Positions 1 to 5,659 are shown, numbered from the stretch's first letter. The stretch is 6,953 nucleotides of DNA from an uncultured Clostridia bacterium (GCA_944391155.1 CALXSO010000134.1:1-6953), one strand, 5' to 3'. The notes: generated from the sequence alone by a model not told the origin. Program-made: numbers and translations.

Positions 1-283
1 CATAAGATGTAAAAACAGCTGTATCAAATTCGACGGAATAATCATCCAAATTAATTGGTTTTGCATCGATTCCTGCCGCTCTACACATTGAAGTAAAACT
101 AAAAATAGGTTCTTTGCAATCTGCCCATTTTATTATCAATCTTGCAATTTCAGGCTCTGCAGTTCTAATCGAACTGCATTCTTCATTCACAATAGATTGA
201 ACATAGTCTTCAATCCATACTTTTTCAGCTAAATCGCTGATTAATCTCCGGACATCATAAAATAAACCTTCTTTTTTTGACAT
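1..283 (-). CDS. unrecognised protein, N-terminal 94 codons (runs off window)
   Basis: An open frame begins with ATG at 283 and stays open to position 1, so only the first 94 residues are visible. The start is supported by a strong ribosome binding site (TAGGAGGT, complement of about 290-297) and by a consensus promoter about 60 bases further upstream. The peptide begins MSKKEGLFYDVRRLISDLAE and is soluble-looking, with no signal peptide or membrane segment. It contains three cysteines and an acidic patch near the visible end (NLDDYSVEFD). I do not recognise the family. Its GC content (about 34% by count) looks higher than that of the genes beside it, which could hint at a different origin but is weak evidence on 283 bases. 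It is separated from trxA by a terminator and has its own promoter, so it starts a separate transcription unit. Confidence 0.75.
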   Translation of the reverse strand, partial: MSKKEGLFYDVRRLISDLAEKVWIEDYVQSIVNEECSSIRTAEPEIARLIIKWADCKEPIFSFTSMCRAAGIDAKPINLDDYSVEFDTAVFTSY

Positions 284-346
284 TTTTCTACCTCCTAAAA
301 TTTTTTTGGTATTCTATTAGCTATATTAAGCTCATTTCGATGATTA

Positions 347-375
347 ATTATACTATAGGAAAAGAAAATAGTCAA
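347..375 (-). promoter_or_regulatory. sigma-A type promoter for the left-edge gene
   Basis: Reading the minus strand, TTGACT (370-375) is followed by a 17-base spacer and a perfect TATAAT (347-352). Transcription would start near 340, giving a leader of about 57 bases before the ATG at 283. It lies downstream of the trxA terminator, so it drives the partial gene independently. Confidence 0.8.
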
Positions 376-403
376 ATAAATTTCTTCTTTTGCATTAAAT
401 CAC

Positions 404-442
404 CTCTTAAAATAAAGACAGTAAACTTCTTAGTTACTGTCT
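404..442 (-). terminator. intrinsic terminator of trxA
   Basis: On the minus strand a 9-bp perfect stem (416-424 with 434-442) closes a 9-base loop and is followed by a U-rich run (TTTATTTT). It begins about 10 bases after the thioredoxin stop codon. Confidence 0.8.
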
Positions 443-452
443 CTTGAATTGT

Positions 453-761
453 TTAATTTAATTGCTCTAAAATTTCATTTTTATCAGTAACACCGATAAA
501 TGTTTTCTTTGGAATTCCATTTTCAAATACTATTATTGTAGGTATACTCATAACATTGTATTTAACAGCAAGTTCTTGATTATCATCAACATTTACTTTA
601 CCCACCTTTACATCTGTCTTTGTTTCTGCAATTTCATCTATTACTGGTGACATCATCTTACAAGGTCCACACCAATCAGCATAAAAATCCACTAATACTT
701 TATTATTATTTTTCAAAACCTCTTGTTCGAAATTATCTGTTCCCAATTTTAAAACACTCAT
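453..761 (-). CDS. trxA: thioredoxin
   Basis: A 102-residue cytoplasmic thioredoxin, the full usual length. The redox-active WCGPC motif is at residues 30-34 (Cys31 and Cys34), preceded by the buried Asp25 in the VDFYADW strand. The cis-proline is at residue 74 in the MSIPT loop, and the FENG turn follows at 79-82. All parts of the fold are present, so it should be an active dithiol/disulfide carrier donating electrons to ribonucleotide reductase, peroxiredoxins and similar clients. There is no signal peptide. The ATG is set by AGGAGG (768-773), 6 bases upstream. It has its own promoter and terminator, so it can be transcribed alone, though read-through from the upstream sortase gene (97-base gap) is possible. 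Its natural partner is the reductase-like gene at 1655-2533, with a sortase gene in between. Confidence 0.97.
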   Translation of the reverse strand: MSVLKLGTDNFEQEVLKNNNKVLVDFYADWCGPCKMMSPVIDEIAETKTDVKVGKVNVDDNQELAVKYNVMSIPTIIVFENGIPKKTFIGVTDKNEILEQLN

Positions 762-820
762 TTTCTTCCTCCTAATATCATTTTTTTATATTATATCAAA
801 GTATATTATTTATATACCTT

Positions 821-849
821 ATTTTATTGTTATTTTTTTAATAAGTCAA
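821..849 (-). promoter_or_regulatory. promoter candidate for trxA (TTGACT-17-TAAAAT)
   Basis: On the minus strand TTGACT (844-849) and TAAAAT (821-826) are separated by 17 bases. A second candidate nearer the gene is an extended -10, TGATATAAT (790-798), without a good -35 hexamer. Either could serve trxA, so two starts are possible. The -35 hexamer begins 10 bases after the sortase stop codon. Confidence 0.6.
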
Positions 850-858
850 GAAATTTTA

Positions 859-1584
859 TTAAATTTCTCTTGCTTTAACAATCACTCTTTTTTTACTATC
901 ATTTGTACATGTAATTAATGTCACTTCTCTTTTACCATTTGTATTTTGATCTGTACAACTATCATCATCTGGAAAAACTTCATATTTATCATATACCTCA
1001 TATTCTATTTTTCTATTATCCGCTTCTATCTCAATAATATCTTGAGCTTCTAGTGTTAAAACTTTACTAAAGAATTTATCATTTCTATAATTATGTCCAG
1101 CCACACAAAAATTACCAACTTCATTTGCTCCATTACCGTAAAATTCAATAGGAGAAGATTTTAAAAGAGCCTCTGTTTCTTCTTTACTTCCAGTTTCTCC
1201 TTTTAAGATAGGATAATTAACATTAATTTTAGGAATATTAATTTCTGCAACAGCAGTACACCCATATCCATTTATTATAGTCTCATATTTTTCTTTATTA
1301 AAATTTAAATCTTTAAATATAGTTTCACTTGTTGTATCCTCAACATTTTCATTATTCAACACTACCATAATTATATCTGTCTGTATATTATTATCATTCA
1401 TATCTTCTAAAATTTGTTTAGATACTTCTTCACTTTTATTTCTATCATATTCAAAATATATTGATAAAATAAGTAATAATATTACTAAGATTATAGAAAC
1501 AATAAAATATATTTTATATCTTTTTTTCTTATTTTTTAATTCAGGTGTAACATATAACTTTTTTGTTATTAATATTTGATTCAT
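859..1584 (-). CDS. sortase, membrane-anchored transpeptidase (class D-like)
   Basis: A sortase of 241 residues. It cleaves an LPXTG-type signal of an exported protein and transfers it to a cell-envelope nucleophile. There is an N-terminal cytoplasmic segment, a single membrane helix at about residues 25-44, an extracellular linker, and a catalytic domain from about 109 to the end. The triad is complete: His164 (AGHNY), Cys226 (TLITC) and Arg233 (KKRVIVKAR). There is no C-terminal membrane helix, which argues against class C. The TLITC and GNF.VAGHN pattern resembles clostridial class D enzymes, but the class is tentative. I place the start at ATG 1584, because GGAG (1591-1594) lies 6 bases before it. 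An in-frame ATG four codons upstream (1596) overlaps this site and has no site of its own. The gene sits between the reductase-like gene (70-base gap, no clear terminator) and trxA, so it may be co-transcribed with the former. No LPXTG substrate adjoins it. It has extra cysteines at 109, 160 and 210. Confidence 0.93.
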   Translation of the reverse strand: MNQILITKKLYVTPELKNKKKRYKIYFIVSIILVILLLILSIYFEYDRNKSEEVSKQILEDMNDNNIQTDIIMVVLNNENVEDTTSETIFKDLNFNKEKYETIINGYGCTAVAEINIPKINVNYPILKGETGSKEETEALLKSSPIEFYGNGANEVGNFCVAGHNYRNDKFFSKVLTLEAQDIIEIEADNRKIEYEVYDKYEVFPDDDSCTDQNTNGKREVTLITCTNDSKKRVIVKAREI

Positions 1585-1590
1585 AAAATA

Positions 1591-1594
1591 CTCC
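1591..1594 (-). promoter_or_regulatory. ribosome binding site that fixes the sortase start
   Basis: GGAG on the minus strand lies 6 bases before ATG 1584. Because it overlaps the upstream in-frame ATG (1594-1596), it can serve only the downstream start, making the protein 241 rather than 245 residues. Confidence 0.75.
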
Positions 1595-1654
1595 ATTTAC
1601 ATCATTTTTTCGTTTTGTTATTTATTCTGCATAAACTATATATATATTAATATA

Positions 1655-2533
1655 TTAAAACTTCATTTTTAAAAACTGAATTATTGATAAAGCAGCAATT
1701 GTTCCTTCACTTACCGCTGTTGATACTTGTAATATTCCTCCAGTACAATCTCCACAAGCATAAACTCCTTTAATATTTGTCTCCATTTTATCATTCACAA
1801 CTATTTTATCATCTTTTAGCAATATTCCCAATTTTTTAGCTAATTCTGTACTTCCAGCCGTTCCCTGTGCTATAAAAATTCCTCTTGTTTTTAATCGAGA
1901 ATTATCTTTAAATATTATTTCTTCAACCTTATTTTCACCTTTAATCTCCTCAATCGGTTTTGTAATAATTTGAACATTATCCGCTCTAAATTCTGGAGCC
2001 TCTTCTCCATTTGTTAATATTGTAACAGTTTTTGCAACATTTATTAAATCATTTGTTTCTGAAAGTGCATAATTTCCATTTCCTATTACAGCAACATCCT
2101 GATTCCTATAAAAAAAGCCATCACAAATCGCACAATAACTAATACCTTTTCCTTCTAAATCTTTTACACCTTTTATCTTAACCTTATTCTTCTTAGTACC
2201 TATTGCTAAAACAATTGTTTTTGCGATGTATTGATTCTGCGTTGTAGTTAATACAAAAAATGTTTTTCCATCATTTATATCCAATTCAATTTTCAACAAT
2301 TCCTCTTTTTTTACTTCTACACCTAAATTTTTAGCTTGTTTTATCCCTGTTTCATACAATGTTTTTCCGTCAATTCCATTTTCAAAGCCATAATAATTTT
2401 CTATCAATTTAGCTTTTTCCAAACTTGAATTTTCAAAATATATTATTAAAGTATTAAGATTTGCTCTTTTAGTATATAAACTTGCTGAAATACCAGCAGG
2501 GCCAGCACCTATTATTATAACATCATAAACCAT
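1655..2533 (-). CDS. trxB: thioredoxin reductase-like FAD/disulfide oxidoreductase
   Basis: A 292-residue low-molecular-weight thioredoxin reductase-type flavoprotein, cytoplasmic and expected to reduce the neighbouring thioredoxin. The FAD dinucleotide motif GAGPAG is at residues 9-14, the redox pair CAIC at 134-137 followed by DG, a second dinucleotide-like motif GNGNYA at 151-156, and the C-terminal FAD motif in ACGDC at 259-263. It departs from standard TrxB in several ways. It is somewhat short (family usually about 305-320), the GGQL loop after the first FAD strand is replaced by a Leu/Glu/Lys-rich stretch, and the HRRxxxR motif that holds the NADPH 2'-phosphate is absent; LTNGEE stands in that region (173-178). 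The electron donor could therefore be NADH, ferredoxin or something else; known ferredoxin-linked clostridial thioredoxin reductases lack NADPH motifs. The start is set by GAGGTG (2539-2544), 5 bases before the ATG. The symbol names the family and not a proven activity. Confidence 0.85.
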   Translation of the reverse strand: MVYDVIIIGAGPAGISASLYTKRANLNTLIIYFENSSLEKAKLIENYYGFENGIDGKTLYETGIKQAKNLGVEVKKEELLKIELDINDGKTFFVLTTTQNQYIAKTIVLAIGTKKNKVKIKGVKDLEGKGISYCAICDGFFYRNQDVAVIGNGNYALSETNDLINVAKTVTILTNGEEAPEFRADNVQIITKPIEEIKGENKVEEIIFKDNSRLKTRGIFIAQGTAGSTELAKKLGILLKDDKIVVNDKMETNIKGVYACGDCTGGILQVSTAVSEGTIAALSIIQFLKMKF

Positions 2534-2578
2534 AAAAACACCTCAAATACCTATTTTTTCTTTCAAATTACTATCGAT

Positions 2579-2607
2579 ATAATAGCATAAAAAAAAAGAA
2601 TAAGCAA
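2579..2607 (-). promoter_or_regulatory. promoter for the trxB-like gene (extended -10)
   Basis: On the minus strand TTGCTT (2602-2607), a 17-base spacer and TATTAT (2579-2584) preceded by TGC form an extended -10 promoter. The expected start near 2572 leaves a leader of about 39 bases. It lies downstream of element E1, so trxB can be expressed without reading through E1. Confidence 0.6.
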
Positions 2608-2663
2608 TTAAATTTACATTATTAATTACATTTTCTTTCATGACTGTTTTCACTTAAACTAAT

Positions 2664-2777
2664 ATAAGAAAGGTAGAGAAGCTACATAAGTAAGGCTTAC
2701 GCGGGTCTTTTTATAGGTAACCTTTCTTATTGTACACAGAAAAATCCATATAAATTCAAGATAAAAGTCGATTTTTC
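2664..2777 (-). ncRNA. E1, first copy of a conserved structured RNA-like element (unidentified)
   Basis: A stretch of about 114 bases closely resembling 4781-4893: about 86 of 98 aligned bases match from 2681 to 2777, including an invariant 34-base core (2695-2728). As a minus-strand RNA it folds into (a) a 5' stem, 2770-2777 with 2739-2746; (b) an 11-bp perfect stem, 2720-2730 with 2664-2674, enclosing the core; (c) inside it a hairpin of AAGC/GCUU plus UAC/GUA with a 4-base loop. The core carries GGUUACC, AAAAAGACCCGCG and an upstream GUGUACAA. An alternative pairing of 2704-2712 with 2740-2747 would compete with stem (a), so switching is conceivable. The element is richer in GC than its surroundings. 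It lies between the sortase operon end and the trxB promoter. I do not recognise it as a riboswitch, T-box, 6S or SRP RNA. It could be a leader, a small RNA or part of a mobile repeat. Confidence 0.6.
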
Positions 2778-2790
2778 CTCTACAATAAAA

Positions 2791-2871
2791 AAATTTTTAA
2801 AGTTGATACATAAAAATCTCTCTGTAATAAAACAAAATATTTATTCGAAAAATAATTTATATATCAACTTT
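2791..2871 (-). terminator. long-loop hairpin with U-tract, probable terminator of the surface-protein/sortase operon
   Basis: Two 16-base arms (2856-2871 and 2799-2814) pair on the minus strand with a single G-U wobble, around a 41-base loop that holds a small hairpin. Five A residues and then seven U residues follow the 3' arm. It begins about 58 bases after the sortase stop codon, so it probably ends that operon. The loop is unusually long for an intrinsic terminator. A 14-base stretch of its arm (2855-2868) recurs in the inverted repeat at 5797-5810. Confidence 0.5.
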
Positions 2872-2928
2872 CTAAATTTTATTTCAACCTTCTGAGAATA
2901 CTTATTTTATTATTATAATAATAACACC

Positions 2929-3594
2929 CTAATATCCATTAACTCTAGCTTTTATAATAATCCTATTCATTGAATCGCTTGTACACGTTATTAAAGTTAA
3001 CTCTATATTTCCCTCCGTTTCTTGTGATAAACAATTTACATCCTTAGGATTTACTATTTGCTTATCAAAAATATAATACTCCATTTTTCCTTTAAATCTA
3101 TCTGTTAAATAAATCATATCCCCTATTTCTAGTCTCTTTAAATTATGAAACATATTTGAAACTATATAATTATGCCCAGCAATACAAAAATTACCTTCTT
3201 CATTTGGCAAACCTTTATAGAACTTTGTTACAGATATTTTTAAATTATCTTCAGAATAATCTTTTAATACATCAGTAATTAAATTAATTTTAGGGATTTC
3301 CAATTTAGCTATCACTGGCAATCCCCTATAATATGATAAAACATAATCATTTTCATTTTTAATTTCATCTAATTCACTTTTATTATTTGCATTCGAACTT
3401 TCTTGAATTTCTATTTGATTTTCTGTTAATACTGATTTGTTTGACGAAGTTTTTATAACACTGATATTAATTTTATTACTAATAATATTATTACTTAATA
3501 TAAAAATAAATACTAAAATAAACAAAATAATCCAAGTCATTAGTAAAGAATTTTTCTTAATTTTAAAATTATTTTTTTTATTTCTATTTACCAT
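2929..3594 (-). CDS. sortase paired with the LPKTG surface protein (class D-like)
   Basis: A 221-residue sortase: a lysine-rich cytoplasmic start, one membrane helix at about residues 18-34, a polar linker, and a catalytic domain from about residue 92. The triad is complete: His141 (AGHNY), Cys204 (TLITC) and Arg211 (MNRIIIKAR). Its catalytic domain is visibly related to that of the sortase at 859-1584, including two accessory cysteines in matching places (Cys137 and Cys188 here). The ATG at 3594 lies 11 bases inside the end of the surface-protein gene in another frame, and I see no strong ribosome binding site before it, so translation is probably coupled to the upstream gene. This tight pairing makes the LPKTG protein its likely substrate. 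Class is tentative. No promoter of its own is apparent; expression should come from upstream of the surface-protein gene. Confidence 0.94.
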   Translation of the reverse strand: MVNRNKKNNFKIKKNSLLMTWIILFILVFIFILSNNIISNKINISVIKTSSNKSVLTENQIEIQESSNANNKSELDEIKNENDYVLSYYRGLPVIAKLEIPKINLITDVLKDYSEDNLKISVTKFYKGLPNEEGNFCIAGHNYIVSNMFHNLKRLEIGDMIYLTDRFKGKMEYYIFDKQIVNPKDVNCLSQETEGNIELTLITCTSDSMNRIIIKARVNGY

Positions 3595-4663
3595 ATAATT
3601 TGTTTTTACGTACTCTTATCAAAAATGCAACTATACTAATAACTAAGATAATAGTACCAAATATAACATAATAATTATAACCCGTTTTTGGTAACTCTGC
3701 TGGAAGTTGTTCATTCTTTTGAGTTTCAGTTGTATTTGCATTTTCTTGAACAGGCGTTTTGTTTGACTCTTCATTAGGTTCTGGATTTGTTTGTCCTATA
3801 TTTGTATCATCTGAGGATACATTTTTATCTTCAACATTTATTGTAAAACTATTTGTTGCTAATACTGCATCAGAATTGTCTCTATCTATTAATTTAAAAG
3901 TTATAGTATATTGTCCAACAGTGTCAAAGATTCCTCTAAGATTTAAAATCTGATTTACTTGACCACCTATTTTGTATCCAGAAACATCTCCCCATCCACT
4001 ATCAATAATATCATGTTCTAATTGTTGCTCATCTGTTCCAACTAATTTTACATTACCATTATTAGGAGTTGTTGCTTCTGCTAAAATTCTAGCATGATCA
4101 TAAAATCTTCCCATTGAAGATACTAAATTTAATTTAAAATTCTTTTCCTCATTTACAATTGGATTTCCAGTATATTCAAAATTAAATCTATAATCTTCAT
4201 ATTTAGGTTCTACTACTATATTTTTCTTTATAGGCACCAATATATCATCATATTGAACTGATGCATCAGCATTTGCCAAACCTTCTGCTGTTATCGATAA
4301 ATCTGTTGGATTTGATGTTTGTAAACCTTCTTTTGCTTTAAATACTACACTCAAACTATCTTTAGGATCTGTTCCTCCTGTAGTATCATAAAAAACTATT
4401 CTAACTTTACTTCCATTATCATTTGCAGTTCCAACATTTGTTGAAACATATTCTAACAAATTATTATCATAATTTATATCAAATGTAAATGAACCTAAAG
4501 ATGTTCCAAAATTAATATTTAAACTTAATTCTGTTCCTGGATTTACAATCTCTTTGTTAGTATCTATTGCTATTGCATCAAGTGATGCTGCATCTACTTT
4601 TCCTACTAATACAATTAATAAAAGAAAAGACATAATAAAAATTGTTTTTATTGCTTTTTTCAC
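3584..4663 (-). CDS. secreted cohesin-like surface protein with LPKTG sorting signal
   Basis: A 359-residue protein exported and then anchored to the envelope by sortase. Residues 1-25 form a signal peptide (Lys-rich start, hydrophobic core, cleavage near VDA). Residues 27 to about 150 look like a cohesin-type beta domain: the LGSFTFDINYDNNLLEY strand pair (56-72) and the SLSVVFKAKEG strand (103-113) are typical. Residues about 156-278 form a second beta-rich domain I cannot name, with a conserved-looking DSGWGDVSGYKIGG loop (221-234). A polar Asn/Glu/Thr-rich linker (279-323) spans the wall. LPKTG is at 324-328, then a membrane helix and a basic tail ending RVRKNKLYGK. The start is a GTG, fixed by AGGAGG (4673-4678), 9 bases away. 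In cellulosome systems cohesins bind dockerins; no dockerin gene is visible here, so the ligand is unknown. It opens an operon with the overlapping sortase and lies downstream of RNA-like element E2. Confidence 0.9.
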   Translation of the reverse strand: MKKAIKTIFIMSFLLLIVLVGKVDAASLDAIAIDTNKEIVNPGTELSLNINFGTSLGSFTFDINYDNNLLEYVSTNVGTANDNGSKVRIVFYDTTGGTDPKDSLSVVFKAKEGLQTSNPTDLSITAEGLANADASVQYDDILVPIKKNIVVEPKYEDYRFNFEYTGNPIVNEEKNFKLNLVSSMGRFYDHARILAEATTPNNGNVKLVGTDEQQLEHDIIDSGWGDVSGYKIGGQVNQILNLRGIFDTVGQYTITFKLIDRDNSDAVLATNSFTINVEDKNVSSDDTNIGQTNPEPNEESNKTPVQENANTTETQKNEQLPAELPKTGYNYYVIFGTIILVISIVAFLIRVRKNKLYGK

Positions 4664-4774
4664 TTTTTATTTCCTCCTTTTTTTATTTCTTATTTTTATT
4701 TTTCCTTTTTTTCTTTTTTTTATTTTTATTTTTTTTTACAAATTTAACAATTTTTTCAAAATAATCTATTTAAA
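4664..4774 (-). promoter_or_regulatory. A-rich, cytosine-free leader of the surface-protein gene
   Basis: Between element E2 and the GTG start the transcript contains no C: the plus strand has no g from 4654 to 4774 (121 bases, running slightly into the gene). It is mostly A with some U and G, so it should be unstructured. It holds the AGGAGG ribosome binding site and no convincing promoter, so the gene is probably transcribed through E2. An unstructured A-rich leader can aid ribosome loading; that role is inferred. Confidence 0.6.
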
Positions 4775-4780
4775 GATAAG

Positions 4781-4893
4781 AAGAAAAGTAACAAAGCTAC
4801 ATCAGTATAGCTTACGCGGGTCTTTTTATAGGTAACCTTTCTTGTTGTACACGGAAAAAGTCCAAATATGGTCAAGATAAAAGCTGATTTTTC
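4781..4893 (-). ncRNA. E2, second copy of the conserved structured RNA-like element (unidentified)
   Basis: This is the partner of 2664-2777, in the same orientation, with the 34-base core at 4810-4843 identical. The main stem (4835-4843 with 4781-4789) has 9 pairs. Where E1 has G-C, E2 has G-U; this pairs on the minus strand but would be an A-C mismatch on the plus strand. The 5' stem (4886-4893 with 4854-4862) is kept with one bulged base. The inner hairpin has the same AAGC/GCUU and UAC/GUA arms with changed loop and bulge bases. Changes therefore concentrate where structure tolerates them, the pattern of a functional RNA. It lies 118 bases upstream of the surface-protein GTG with no clear promoter between, so it is probably in that operon's leader. 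TTGACC (4869-4874) resembles a -35 hexamer but has no well-spaced -10. The family is unknown to me. Confidence 0.6.
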
Positions 4894-4933
4894 TTATAAA
4901 ATAAGATAGATATAGAAACTAGATAACTTATAC

Positions 4934-4963
4934 AAAAAAAATCCAACTCTTGTTGAGCTAGAT
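4934..4963 (-). terminator. bidirectional terminator after the DUF308 gene
   Basis: A 9-bp stem (4941-4949 with 4955-4963, including wobbles on the minus strand) with a 5-base loop is followed on the minus strand by a run of U residues (4934-4940). On the plus strand a T-run also follows (4965-4971), so it can work in both directions. It ends the transcript of the gene at 5054-5590 and separates it from element E2. Confidence 0.85.
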
Positions 4964-4970
4964 CTTTTTT

Positions 4971-5020
4971 TCAGAAAACTATTTTTTCTTTATCTAAGAA
5001 ATCTTTTTCTAGCTTTCTGA
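4971..5020 (-). other. hairpin in the 3' untranslated region of the DUF308 gene
   Basis: Arms 4971-4981 and 5010-5020 are complementary over 11 bp, with one A-C mismatch on the plus strand that becomes a U-G wobble on the minus-strand RNA. It lies between the stop codon at 5054 and the terminator at 4934-4963. It could stabilise the 3' end or act as a first terminator, since an A-rich run and not U follows it. Confidence 0.45.
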
Positions 5021-5053
5021 CATAATAATTTTTAATATTTAAAATAAATTTTA

Positions 5054-5590
5054 TTAATCATCTAAATAATTTTTTACTTTTTTTATAAATACAGCTCTTG
5101 TTATTAAATCAAGAATTGCATAAATTAAAATTATAATTCCTACAATTTGTAAAGCTAGTGTATCACTTACTAATATTATAATTCCAGCAATAATCATTAA
5201 CATAGCAAATACAACTGTAAGTGTCCATAATCCTGACTTAAAATCTTTCCATACTAATGATGTTTGAAAATTTTTGATTCCTGAAGCTATTATCCAAATT
5301 CCAAGAATTATTCTAAAAACTCCTGCGATTACATCAGAACAGAATAATACAATAACTCCAAAAATTACAGAAATCAACGCAATAGTTAATAGATAATCTT
5401 CTTTATCTTTTGATGTAAAATAATCTACTAATTTTAAGAAACCTATTATTATAAATATTGCTCCTAATAATATTGAAATTACTGCCATCATTTCTATAGG
5501 TTTTGCGACTAATAGTAGTCCAAATAATACAAATACCATAGAAACTACCATATCAACCCAGCTTGACCTTTTTAAAAATTTTTCGAACAT
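5054..5590 (-). CDS. HdeD-family (DUF308) integral membrane protein
   Basis: A 178-residue protein that is almost entirely hydrophobic, with six predicted membrane helices in pairs, roughly 12-30, 35-57, 65-85, 88-105, 119-140 and 144-165, joined by short charged turns (for example TSKDKED). The paired-helix layout and length match the HdeD/DUF308 family. E. coli HdeD is linked to acid resistance, but for most Firmicute members the function is unknown. The start is an ATG with AGGAGA (5596-5601) 5 bases upstream. It has its own promoter and a strong terminator, so it is monocistronic. The TetR-family gene upstream in the same direction may control it, with the inverted repeat at 5722-5819 lying between them; that is context only. 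Confidence 0.85.
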   Translation of the reverse strand: MFEKFLKRSSWVDMVVSMVFVLFGLLLVAKPIEMMAVISILLGAIFIIIGFLKLVDYFTSKDKEDYLLTIALISVIFGVIVLFCSDVIAGVFRIILGIWIIASGIKNFQTSLVWKDFKSGLWTLTVVFAMLMIIAGIIILVSDTLALQIVGIIILIYAILDLITRAVFIKKVKNYLDD

Positions 5591-5630
5591 GTTTATCTCC
5601 TCTCTTTCTTTAGTGTTTTTTTACATTAGT

Positions 5631-5659
5631 ATAATATCATACTTATAAAAAAATGTATA
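5631..5659 (-). promoter_or_regulatory. promoter for the DUF308 gene (extended -10)
   Basis: On the minus strand TATACA (5654-5659), a 17-base spacer and TATTAT (5631-5636) preceded by TGA give an extended -10 promoter. The expected start near 5624 leaves a leader of about 34 bases. No clear operator palindrome overlaps it, but the large inverted repeat begins about 60 bases upstream. Confidence 0.65.

Noticed and set aside
372..395. Minus-strand 7-codon frame MQKKKFI behind an AGAGGTG-like site
   Set aside because: It sits between the trxA terminator and the next promoter and overlaps that promoter's -35 hexamer, so it would hardly be transcribed; most likely chance or a remnant.
849..868. 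8-bp hairpin over the end of the sortase gene at 859
   Set aside because: On the minus strand it is followed by mixed and then A-rich sequence and not a U-tract, so it is not a convincing terminator.
2907..2924. Perfect 18-base palindrome of A and T only after the sortase stop codon
   Set aside because: Built from TTA/TAA repeats; such low-complexity palindromes are expected by chance in DNA of this composition, and no U-tract follows.
3759..3953. Plus-strand open frame of 64 codons
   Set aside because: It lies wholly antisense within the linker and second domain of the surface-protein gene, with no ribosome binding site or protein-like features; a shadow frame.
4554..4835. Plus-strand open frame of 93 codons with a Phe-rich hydrophobic run
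   Set aside because: The hydrophobic run is simply the translated T-rich complement of the A-rich leader. The frame is antisense to the surface-protein start and to element E2.
2739..4874. TTGA and TACAA hexamers inside E1 and E2 as a shared promoter
   Set aside because: The spacing is 19-20 bases and unequal between copies, and the conservation continues on both sides in paired segments; structure explains it better than a sigma-A promoter.
2664..4893. E1/E2 as c-di-GMP, c-di-AMP, TPP, SAM, cobalamin, purine, glycine, preQ1 or T-box leaders, or as CRISPR repeats
   Set aside because: None of the hallmark conserved segments of those classes is visible, and the element occurs only twice, about 2.1 kb apart, without spacer periodicity.
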